DNA from: Cyclospora cayetanensis
Lineage: Eukaryota > Apicomplexa > Conoidasida > Eucoccidiorida > Eimeriidae
Length of the DNA: 64,000 bases
Direction: 5' to 3'
NCBI RefSeq assembly: GCF_002999335.1
Contig: NW_020312036.1
Location: forward strand, 930,001-994,000
The notes beneath the pieces are model-generated. The model worked only from the letters and a program-made list of their open reading frames with translations. It did no database searches and was not told where the DNA came from. Positions 46,601-57,402 of this stretch are shown one piece after another; within the stretch, counting starts at the first letter, position 1, and each line of letters begins with the position of its first letter. The position numbers and the translations under genes were made by a program.

Positions 46601-48809
46601 GCTACAGGAGGGCGCATCTTCCCTGGAATGCTGGTGAAGGGCCGCGTGGTTCGGGTGCTTCAAAACGCGGCGATCCTGGACGTCGGTGTAGGAGCAGATG
46701 CCTGGCTGCTCGCCGAAGACGTGCTCCTTCCTGTAGAGGAGCAGCCCCGAGGAGGCCTAAGAAGCCTCCTGAAAGAGGGCGACAGCATCCACTGCGTCGT
46801 TTCCGTGGCAAGCCGAAAGGAGCTAAGAGTGTCTTTGCTCCCCCTGAGACAACTGGCGGCCTGGGAAGTCCTTATGCGGGCAGTCCGCACGCAGGAAACA
46901 CTCGTCGCCACAAAGAAGCAGGCGATACCGGGTAAGAAATAGGCTTTGTGGGTCTTGCATAGCTTTTCGTTCTTCGTCTCTCGGCGTGTTTCCTACACAG
47001 TAGTCGCAGCACAAAAAGCACACAGGCCAGCGCGCGCGGCAGAACCACTCTCAAGTGCTGCCCCCCCGCTCTCTTCTGAATTCAGTAGGGCAACGGCTGT
47101 TGCAGGCGCAAAGGGTGCGGTGCGGCGGCCAGGATGCATGGTGTCTTGTTAGTGTTTTTGCTTGTGGGGTTGCTTTCTGCTGCGCTCAGGGGGGCTCGTT
47201 GTACGGGTAATGGGCATCCAGGGCTTCCTGCCCGCGTCGCACGTCTGTGATACCTCGCTGCTTCAGCCTGTCCCTCCCCATCAGCAGCAGCTGCAGCACC
47301 CGCTTATTGTGCAGGTGCTGCATGCCGATGTGGCGCGCCGCCGGCTGCTGGTGAGTCAGAGGCTGCCAGTGAGCCGCAGCGAGATGCTGATGCGCAAAGT
47401 CGCGCCCGGAGACCTCGTCACAGGGACCATCGTGGATGTGCATCCCTTTGGATGCATTGTGCAAGTAAGGCACACAGGCCGCACTTGCAGAAGGCCATTG
47501 CTAACCTTTCCAAAGTCTCTCTCTCTTTTACTCTATTGCTACGTGCCTTTGGCACCTGTACGGCGGGCAGGCGAAGGAGAATTCGAAAGATGTTGACACG
47601 CCGGCGTGGCCCGTGGAGGCTCTGTGAGGTCTCTCTTGGATCGCAAAGGCTCTGAAAAAGCGCCCTTTCGTATATGCGTGTTTTGCTGCATGCTACAGTT
47701 CGGCTCCAGTCGCGCCCTGCTGCACGTCTCTGAGATATCCAACATTTCCGTTGATCCCACGTTATTCTTCCATGTTGGGGAGACTGTCCGGGCTCTCGTA
47801 AAGAGTTACGACCCGGTAAGCGCAGACAGGTGGCTGCAGTCTGTTGTTTGAGCGCCAGGCTGGGGAGGGGGGCGCCTATCGGCGGAGGGGAAAGATTCTG
47901 AGGTCAGTCGGTGCTTTTAGAGGCTGCGAGTTTCACTACGCGCACGTGTGGGGCCTTCAGTCCGTCGCCGCAGCCCGTCTGAGGCGCAGACATTGAATTC
48001 GCCCCTGCATTTGTTGCAGACAAGCCGAAAAGAGCTGCCCTCAGCTTAGTTCCCTGTCTCAGTGACATCTCCTGAAGAGGCCGCAGCAGTTGCTTACATG
48101 GACGCAGTAAGATGTTGCTGTCTTGCCTTTGTGCCTCCTGAAGATCACGGGGAAAATCTTGCTGAGCACCAAGGCGCTCGAGAGCTACCCAGGCCAGATC
48201 CTGAAGGAGCGTGAAAAGCTGTTTGCGGAGGCAGAAGTCGCGTCCGTCCGGTACAAGGAGAAGGAGAAAGAGTTTCAGCAGCTTCAGGAGGCTGCGGCCC
48301 AGCAGCTGATGCGCTCCCTCGGCATGGATGCTGAGCAGACGCAAGGCTCCCAACAGCCCTACACAGGCTCGGATGGCCAAGATCAATCTTCCCCTTCGAC
48401 TTTGTGGTGGGGACTGAACAAAGACAGCAAGCTTTTGGCGTTCCTCGAGGAAAGACTGAAGCAGACACGAAGGGATGCGGAATCCGAGAAAGAGAGGCCG
48501 GCGACTGTAGACGGGGGTGACGCACCAGACGAATCTCTCCTGAACACGCGGACAAACGGAGAAGCAGCTGCTGCAGAAGGGCGAGAGGCAGGAACTGTCT
48601 TCGAACTCCCAGGAGGTGGTGCAATACGCGTTCGGACGCTGCGAAACGAAGCGCAAGAAGAGAATGCCGAGGCTCTCGAGGCTGCAGCCGCGGAGGCCAT
48701 GGAGATACGCAATGCGCTGCAGCAAGCTAAAGTCATTATGCAAGGCAACTGGCAGCTGCCAAAGGTCACAGAGGGCCCTCTAGAAAATGAAGAGTGGGAA
48801 TTCGTTTAG
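43666..48809 (+). CDS. rpsA: Apicoplast-targeted ribosomal protein bS1-like, three S1 domains, 5 exons
   Basis: RNA-binding S1 protein, probably of the apicoplast 30S subunit. Exons: 43666-45393, 45896-46931, 47190-47464, 47699-47815 and 48144-48809; phases agree, 1273 residues from the first Met. The second in-frame Met (43837, MGRASPESIS) is a better start because a recessed signal peptide follows (PRFFFLLFLMQGAF) and then a basic leader. The next 700 residues are Gln/Ala/Arg-rich with coiled-coil stretches (LLNEEKKLAALSQQLQSLQQ; CAG repeats near 44250). S1 domain 1 starts at IFPGMLVKGRVVRVLQNAAI (about 815). Domain 2 includes GGLVVRVMGIQGFLPASHV. Domain 3 runs from VAPGDLVTGTIVDVHPFGCI to ALLHVSEIS, then ILLSTKALESYPG as in plastid S1. 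The acidic Glu/Ala-rich C-terminus ends ENEEWEFV. Three S1 domains match plastid S1 (about 400 residues); the N-terminal extension is very long. Confidence 0.85.
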
Positions 48810-51800
48810 CTGTTCTCTCTCTCTCTCGCTTTCTTTCGCACGTTGCAGTCGCCCTGTCATCCTTCATCTCATGCACCCCTTTCTGCATCTAGTTCTGCTT
48901 TGCCCCATTTCCCAGTGTAGCGATATTCATATGTCATGTTTACATTTGCTTCCCTCGCGTCCGCGAGCTGCCCAGCGGCTTACCAAGGGCCGAAGGTCCA
49001 AGGGGTATTGCGTGAAGCTGAGGCGCTGCAAACGTTGGTCACTGCAATCCTAGTGCGTCTCTTATTCCTCATGTAGATCAGCGTCCTTGTTTCTTTCGCA
49101 AGGTCGATCGTGCACTCCAGCTGTAGGGCATATGTGTTTCGTGGTAACTTCGCTTGGAAAGTACGGATAGCCCGCTCTACGCAGACTAACGATGTCCCTT
49201 GGGAGACATGAATAGTGCTCGATTTAGGCTACTTATGTGGCATCATTGCGCCATGTGCTGAATGCCGGACAGCTCTGCGTCTTGGCGGTGGTGGCACCCC
49301 TCGTAGCTTTGTCATGACGGATGGCCGCTTACAACCTCTGGGTTGTTACGCCACTCGGCAGTATATTAAGTGGCCTTACATCGAACAGCAATACGGAAAG
49401 GCCTACCGAATGCATTTATGTCGTGGCCCTTGTTTTTGGACGTTAAATGAAGTTGTGCCCATGTGGTTCTCCTGTAGCGCCTCCTGTCCATACTCTGTTC
49501 CTATCTCCACGCTGAGCAGCTCCCAGGGAAAATCAACCGAAGATCTAGATGTAAAACGAGTAAACGCCAAATGAAACGACAGCATGCAACGGCAGCACCC
49601 GGAATTCCATGAAATGGCAAAAAGCATTTTGGCACACGGTGTTCCTGACAAAGCAACTAGCATACGAGCAGGCTAGGCCAGAAACACGGCTAACTCCAGT
49701 GTATTTCAAAGTGTGAGCTTTTTGTTTTAGAATCAGAATGTCCTATACAGTCCCACCTGCGAAATCCTGTTCCTTACCGGCAAGCGGAGCTAAGTTGCAA
49801 CAAATAGGCTTCTGGGGCACCAGCTTGTAGGTGATTATTGGCTAGGAAACGGCAATCGCGCAGATCGTACGTGATCCCTTGCCAAGGCCAGAGTATGGGA
49901 ATCACTGAGACGCACTTAAGCCAGTACGAATACAGAATCATGAAGACGCCATTTAGGTTGCACATGGAGAGCGGGGTACAGATACATTAAGAAACAGGCT
50001 TCAGATGCAAGCCATGACATCCCAACACTCCACCAGGGTACAAACGCAGTGATGTTGTCGGGGGGGCTGTGAAGCTGTATCGTCTGCCAAACCGAGTACA
50101 CAGGCCTAACCACCACCTCAAGCACAAGAGCAGCCAAAAGCACAAAGTAATTCATCTTTTCCTGTCTAACATGCAGAAGAGCATGCTACATGGCGAGATT
50201 TCATTCACACTCGGTGTACGGAGTTGATGCTTGGATTAGTATTCATCATAGGGCTTTGCCGTTCTTATAATAGAGTTTTTCCAGAGAAAAGCTGGATGCG
50301 CACTACAACGGTAAACGCCGTCTGTTTTTGCGGTACGTGTTCGTGTGCCACTCTGCGGAGATCTCAAGATTTGTAGCTTGTTGCGCAACCATTGGCCTTC
50401 CACTTCTTATGGCCCAGGGGTCTCGAGTGATGAGAATGCAACAAGGGAGCTCTTTTAGAGAAGCCTAGAGATTTTGTCCGGAAGCTCGGTCCTATTTGGT
50501 CCTGGAGTTTCTTGTGTGGAGCCTCTCGAAGCAACTCAATTCAATAAAGCTTGAATTGCCGAATAAATCTTAAGCTAGACTGAAGGCGGGTGAGGTCATG
50601 CGCAGTGTATGCCGGGTAACGCACGTCAAAATATTTCTGGAGTCCAATGATGTCAAGAATAAGCAACAACTCAGATGTGCGTTTGCAGCTGAAGCAATTC
50701 GGCTGCTTAAGATACTGCAGTGTCATGTGACTGACAACAAACCGTGTGGCTGAGGAGAAACCGCACAGACTTAGGGCTTAATGCTTCTGAAGACCGTGAA
50801 TCCCGGTGCTTTTGATGTATACTGCGAGGAATATGGGAGAAGCTTAGCTGAAGTACGTTCACAGCGAAATTTGTAGCGAGCTAAGCTGCTCTCGAGCACT
50901 TTGTACCATACTATTTATCTCCAATCAAGGATTGATAAACAAGCAATTGTTTGGCCGATCTATTCGCACATCTTGCTTATTGCAGAGTAGCGTTTGTTGA
51001 CCCCGGCAAGAATCAATGTTGCGTGCGTGTATGGTACATGCTATGTGCAGCTATCTGTGAATGTTCGGATAGGCGTCCCTTAGCTGTTCCTCGTTCCTTA
51101 TATCGAGAACTATGAACGAGGATGGAGCTCTTTTAAAAGCCTTTTAGTAGCCTTCAATGAAGCTTATTGATTTTGGAGTGAAGTGCCTCACTACGGAGAC
51201 CTTGAAAGCATCGCCATAGATTCTAAGCCAGTATAACTTGCATGGGCTGCTGAGATTGCCTGAATATGAGAAACAGTAAAAGATCCTCTCTCCTGTGGAT
51301 CAGTGTAAGCCCTACTGTATAAAATTGAGGTTCTTGGACACACCGTAAAGTAACAAATGGACATAAGTTGCACAGGTTGCGCCCGCTTTTGCGCAGCAAT
51401 ATGACGCACAGTACAATGGCATTACAGAAGGCACATCAAATTTAAAGTGCTCCATTGATGGAGAAGACTGTGGAATCTTTAAAAGTGTGTCTCACGCGCG
51501 GCGCCTTTTGTTCCGAGCAGCTTTACGCACTGCTTTTTGGGACCAGCTCACTAGACACCTGGAAAAGTAGAGCTGGCATCAACTAGTACAAGGCCTACTA
51601 CTAATTGATCATTTGCGTGGAAAAGGGTCCCCTTACTCAAGGAGGCTTCACACAGCCCCGTCGCCGACCGCTGCAGCGAGCGTACAACGTCCAGCCACCA
51701 TTAAGCATGCATGCAGCGAAAAGAGACACCAAATTTTGGTATTTGAACGGGGTTATGGGTGATTATGGGACTGAAGCATTAAAACTGGGGTCCGCGCTGC

Positions 51801-52136
51801 CGATTCCGCTGCAAATCCCGCACACTGTTCAATTTGCATCATTAGCTGTAAGCAGTTGCATGTCAGGAGTGCGGCGCTTCTTTCCAGCTATCTCACGAGG
51901 AAATTCATATCGATTTAGCATTGTACGCGATATGCTGGACTTTATTTGTGTGCAAAACCTCTGATTCCCATGTTATTGGAGCTAGGAGCCCTGCTGAAGA
52001 CAGCCACCTGAGTGTAGTGCAACTGTGACTCCTGGGCGTTTCCATTGCTCTTCAGCGTCTTCTGATCCGTGGCCTGCACGCAGCGGCGATCTCTGAGCTT
52101 CATGGCGTTCGGGCGCCCTTGCTGAGCGGTGGGGCG
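48810..52136. other. 3.3 kb gene-poor spacer
   Basis: Between bS1 and AMPK beta. Only short ORFs (for example 49215-49574 plus and 51605-51964 plus) with no recognisable domain. It contains copy B of the decayed repeat near 50905-51215. The last few hundred bases should include the AMPK beta promoter; a TGCATGCA octamer lies at 51708-51715. Confidence 0.55.
50905..51215 (+). repeat. Decayed dispersed repeat, copy B
   Basis: Collinear with 4610-4930 (copy A) in the same orientation, with shared blocks around 51040-51070 and 51180-51205. No ORF is retained. Identity was judged by eye only. Confidence 0.5.
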
Positions 52137-55100
52137 ATGGGGTCGCAGACCAGCACCACTCGCCAACATGCCTTGAACGACACATACCGCAGCGGCATTC
52201 CGGGTTAGCCTAATACGCCAAACCCTGCGTTTTTCAATAGCCATTGAACATCCCCTCTGGTGTGTCCTCTGGCTCTCTGGTGTTGCTCCAATGCCCTTGT
52301 CGCTTTCTTGGAAGCGCTTCGCGTTGACCCGCTAAATTCCTGTGTAGGATGACGATGAAGCCTATGTAGACACAGAAGTAAACATAACAAGTTGACGCTG
52401 AAATTCAGCGGTAGACGTGGACGAAAGATCGAATTGTTGTGCCTCAGGCATAGGCCCTCTCCAGACAGGAAATGTGAGGCAGGACGATCTCAGGCTCAGC
52501 TACTCACACGGCTCCAACGATGGAGGCATCGGAGACTCCTTCCTGAGTTCTCCCAGGGGAGACCTTCATGTTTATGGCAGAGGCGCAGGAGAGGCGCGGC
52601 AATTGAACGAGGACAACGATCTCATTCCCTGCGTGTTTACGTGCGTCTGACACTTTAAAGCAGACAGACAAAGGGACAGACAGACACACATATAAATACA
52701 TGCAAGCACATATACGTACACATTCATACATTGAGCTAGTTCTCTCTTTAAGGAAGGCGTAGCGTTTTTTTGCAGGCTAAATTTAATACGTAGGGCCGCT
52801 GTGGCCTCCCAGCAGACCCGCTGTGTATCCAAAACCGAATTCCTTAATCTTTTGCCAAACTCTAGCATGCTGTCGCTCGTTATGTGAAGAGTTGTTGATT
52901 TTACATGAGCCACTTGTATGTAGTGCCATGCATTTTGTGCAGCTGGACACATGGGGGCCACGTGGTGTACCTGACGGGGTCGTTTAACAACTGGAGCGTT
53001 GAGAACAAATTCCGTCTGAACCGCAGCGGCCATGAGTTTTCTTACATTCAGAACCTCCGCCGAGGCGTGCATTACTACAAGTTTATTGGTATGCTGCGGG
53101 GGGATGCAGCCGCGTTCATGGGCCTTTCTGTGTGACTTGTTTAACGTCGCCAGGAGCGCTTTAGAAGGTGCCTTTATTACCACGATTTGCGCTTGTTCTG
53201 CGCGTACAAGTATTTCAAGCACTTGAAATATATGATGCCGCTCTCCATAGCATCTGGCGGACTTGTGGAGTGTTTTCTGTGCCTGCTATGGACTCTCGGC
53301 GTTTGCCCGAATGTGCTGTACTTCTTGGTGCTTGCGCATGCATGCTGCCTCTTGAGAGCGTTGACCACCATGTCGGCGTACGCGTCTCGCTCACTGCATT
53401 CGCTTTTCCTTTCTGCCCTTTACCCAGTCATCGAGTTTGATGATGTCGTTTACAGTGGACGACCAGTGGCGGTATGCGCCGGACCAGCAGACGCAGACAG
53501 ACGAGCATGGCAACATTAACAACGTCCTCGATATATCGGGCTTCCGCCATCTCCAGTTCAAGACCGTTTCCGAGGCTGAACAGGTTGGCTGGCTTAGTAG
53601 GAGAAGGTAGCAGGGCAGAAACAGCCATGCGCATATGGCCCTTAGAGATCGGGATGATGCGCTTTCAACCCTACCCCACCTCCCTTTTCCTCTTTCCTTC
53701 CCCCACTAGACTGTATTTAGGTGTTTCCTCTTGTGTTTGGCGTTTATGAAATTCGGCTTCAGGCCAGGAACGCACCCTATCATCAGTGCGTCCCTGAGCC
53801 GTCGGAATACGCGTCTGACGCGCCTCCCATTCCAACGCTGCTAACGAAGTGGTGCGCATACACCTGGCCCTTTAGTGAAACTCCCCCTAACCGTGCCTCT
53901 GCAGGGCAGTCGTTTTTGCTTTTTTCGCGCGGCTTGATCAGCTTGGACAGAGGACCGAGCTGACGCAAATCGGACCAAGAAAATAGCTGTGTATGACGCC
54001 CTGCCTGTCATTCATTTATTTTTCGTGCAGCGCTGTCGCGACAGTTGAACCTCCGCCGCGCTCGTGCTTTCCGGTGCACTGCCTGTCGAACCATCTCTTT
54101 CATGACTCCCATGCGCCACACATCTTTGGGTCGGTTCTGCATTTCCTTCCGCTGTGAAGTGCAGCTGTTGCTGCAGCACCGTCCGACATGCAGCTTCGTA
54201 CTCACTGCCCCTGTACTTGCCCCTAGTCCATTCGCTTGCCTGGGGCAGCAGCTGCTGAATTACGCGAAGGCGGGATGCTCTTCCATTTGACGTGCAGTGC
54301 GCCGTGCAACTCCCTTTCAGCTAAGGGGAATGCACACGCATGCGTCACTCAGCGTCCACTCCACTGCCGCGCGTTGCTGTCCTTTGCTGTGCTGTGTGCC
54401 CTCATGCAGACCGCAGATCTCCTGCGTTGCGAGCACGCAGCGCTGGCGAATAGACAACAACAAGCCCACAACCGGGCAGAGGTGAGGCCAGCGCTGCTGT
54501 CTGTGTGGCTTGTGCGTGGACATGTTTTCGTGTAGCACAAAAAACGGTGGTTTCCTCTAAATCTTGGGGTCCTGAGCGCCACCCTCCAGAGGGTCAGGTC
54601 GCTTTCACTGAATTCACTAGTTTTTTGTTGCAGCATATATATTTATATATATACTCCTATATTGACTAGATTACGGTAGTACATCGTGCATCGTAATAGT
54701 ACAGCAGCAGGCTATATCTGGCGAAACCGCTGCTCGGCGTTCCCGTTGTTCTGCTAGGAAAAGGAGGCCCTCAGGGCGGGTAGCCTGTAGAGTGCTGTGC
54801 GCTGCGTTTCGCTGTCTTGGAATTCGGTGCACAGATATGCGACGTACATCTACTTGACGGTGAATCCGCTATATCCATTTCCAACTTCGGGGGAGAACGG
54901 CGAGACGGAGGAGGATGTCAACATGTCTCCTGGATCCACCACGTCGCTGAACCCCCTAAGGGATTTTCTAGTACTCCCCGAGGCAACCACTCCGCGATCA
55001 CGAGCCGATACGCAAGCCACCGAGTGCCCAGCACCCTCGGTCGGCTCGCAGTGCTTTGACGGAAGCCCCAAGAGGCCTGAAGAGTCGCTTTCCCCAGCGA

Positions 55101-55246
55101 CGCCGGAAGAAACCGAACCAGGAGCAACCACAGAAGTTCCCCAGAAAGTTTCAGACAAAGAAGTATCCCCTGGCACCTCGCCTGCATGCCCCAATGATCT
55201 GCACATACGCTCATCAAAAGCCACCGGCCTGGGTGGGGAGGACTAA
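52137..55246 (+). CDS. PRKAB: AMPK/SNF1 beta subunit, 8 exons
   Basis: Scaffold and carbohydrate-sensing subunit of AMP-activated kinase. Exons: 52137-52203, 52409-52640, 52943-53088, 53456-53583, 53763-53851, 54031-54129, 54410-54481 and 54835-55246; all phases agree, 414 residues. The start MGSQTSTTRQ gives an N-myristoylation signal, as in other beta subunits. A CBM48 glycogen-binding domain spans exons 3-4: THGGHVVYLTGSFNNW, YIQNLRRGVHYYKFI, VDDQWRYAPD and HGNINNVLD, keeping the two Trp and the Asn that contact polyglucan. The C-terminal ASC domain is split over exons 5-8: YASDAPPIPTLLTK, SNHLFHDSHAPHIFG, CVASTQRWR and RYATYIYLTVNPLYP. About 120 extra residues, acidic and Ser/Thr/Pro-rich, follow the ASC domain. 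Exon 1 is placed by the myristoylation motif and phase and is the least certain; the exon 6 donor (GTCGGT) is weak. Confidence 0.88.
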
Positions 55247-57402
55247 AGACACGCAGCGCAGGCAGCCCACCTGCTGCAGTTGCCACGACGAACGCGGCCG
55301 CTGAAGACTCTCACAATGCTGTGTACTTTGGCATCCCTTGTAGATCAGGCACGGCAGGAGGTGCTCTCGCTGAAATGCATGTGTTCGCTCAAGCACTATA
55401 CTACTGCCCGTACGTGACAGAGCGAGACTTTTTTCCTTCCACCCACAGAGACATCACGGGGGCTACAGGCTACCCCATCTGCAAACCGAGTAGCTTTCAG
55501 CGTAGGTGGGAGGCAGCAAGCGTAGTTTCAGGCTGCATCCGGACGGCAGTACACACCATTTTTGCCCCTCCCTTTGGAACACCGACAGAAGCAAGCGTCT
55601 GGTGCGTGCAGAGGCCAGTTAGATTTTAATGTAAAGGCCCCATCGAGAAGGAGTGCGTGCCCCTTAAGCGTGCAGCAGCAGTACAGGCGTCGTTAATGAG
55701 CAGTTGCTTCGTGGCATTCGGCCACAGCAACTCTTAGATTGAAGGCTCTGCTGCAATGCTTGCGGCAAGGCAGTATAGGTTTGCCCTAGGGCACCACTTG
55801 GTTGCTCCGAAGATGTTTTAGGGCGGGCATTGATTTATCTGACGCAGATGCCTTCTGTATAAAACACGTGGAACTAGCGACCTCTACTTGAAAGCAAGCT
55901 GCAGTGATGCCTAGGCACGCAAAAGAGCGCTCTAAAATTCATCGAACACGAGAGAAGAGAAGGTACGACCTTAAGGCATGTGCCCGCGGCAGCGGAAAAG
56001 AGTCGAGGGGCCGCTGCTTGCGGAAGCTTTACAAAATGGGAGACACGCAACCGTACATGATGGCCAAGCGAAGCGCCCGCCAGCGGTAGCAGCCGCTACA
56101 GCAGCGTGCTTTTGCGCTAGACACGGCAGCCAAGCGCCCCTGGCCCTAAAAAGAGAGCTGTGTGCTTTGGAAGACTCGCAATCGTCTCACTTCCGTTGGA
56201 GCATAGTACGTACCTGCCGCCTGGAAAGACGAACAAATTTTCAAAATGCATCACGGTGCCGCCTAGAGCAAGAAGCGCCTCTCGCCTCGATGTGCATGGA
56301 TGGATACCACTGCTGTGGTGCTGCTTCGGCCTTAAAGTCATATATATAAATATATGCATAGATATATATATATATATATCAGCACCACGGCGGGCGACAG
56401 AGTGCCCGGCGGGCTAGCCAAACTAGCAAAGAAGCTAGCCAAGTGAGAAGTTTCTCATCCGGAGCGACAAGCAGCTGGCGACTCTACCCAGCTCTGGCCT
56501 TCGGAGGTGAATGCCATGCCTCCAGACGTAGATACACACAAGAAAAGCCTGCGGTGACTGCTGCATATTCTAGCAGCAAGTACAAACAACAGTCATCATC
56601 CGCACCCCTGCAGCGAGGAATTCCATAAAATTACACCGTGCGGAGGGAGTTCCCTCGCATTGGAGAAGAACGCTAGACAGGCATTTGTAAAGACGTTCCT
56701 CGCAACAGACTAACTGCGTGCAGGGCTATGACCCGCCCGGAGGTCCGGCAGGTAAAAGTACTGCCGATTGCGCTGATACTCCAGAGGGGAAACGAATCGC
56801 TGGCGTCGCGCTGTCCCGCCTGCAAAAGGCCAGAAACAGAATCAAGCGCTTGTTAGCTGTCTGTCTCTCTGTCTTTACTTTGGGTGGGATGTGCGTGTGC
56901 TGTGCCGTTAGTGTCTGTTAGGTTTGAGCCTGTAAAATCATTAAGTGCATTTGCTGCTGGCGCGAAGGCCGTGGATCTTTTTGTAGGTCCCATAAGGCTA
57001 CATACATAGGCCTCGCCCTCTGCTATGGCTGACTCCAGGAACAAAGGCCTTACACCAGAGTAGCCATTTGCATCCTTAATGTGAGACTCGAAAGGGAGAA
57101 TATAGAAACCACCTATCTCACCTTGGGTGGAAACAAATTTATGGATGGCCTTTTGCAGCTGTCGGTCATCTTGTATTCCATGTTCCCTGAGTACACGCAT
57201 AAACATGAAATCCACATACAGAAGCGCTGACACACACTCTCCTCGAACGCCAGCCGTAGAAACATTGCAAAAGGATGGCTGCTGGGGAACTCGCGGCCAG
57301 GCTACAGCGTCAGACGAGGCGGCATGTTGGTATGCAGACGGTAGGGGTCATTTTCTTGATCCCGTGCTTCAGGCCAAGCCGATCAGATGCTCAGTCACCT
57401 AC
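55247..57402. other. Convergent region with unresolved minus-strand exons
   Basis: Lies between AMPK beta and the last supported exon of the minus-strand helical-repeat gene. A minus-strand frame at 57233-56853 (LYVDFMFMRVLREHGIQDD and onward) looks protein-like and may hold 3' exons, but its phase does not connect cleanly to 57403. A (TA)n run lies near 56357-56379. Nothing else is supported. Confidence 0.4.

Noticed and set aside
49215..49574. 119-codon plus-strand frame downstream of bS1
   Set aside because: No family recognised and no supporting context; kept only as part of the spacer description.
51605..51964. 119-codon plus-strand frame upstream of AMPK beta
   Set aside because: It is not in phase with AMPK exon 1 and has no domain; the myristoylation-type start at 52137 explains the gene better.
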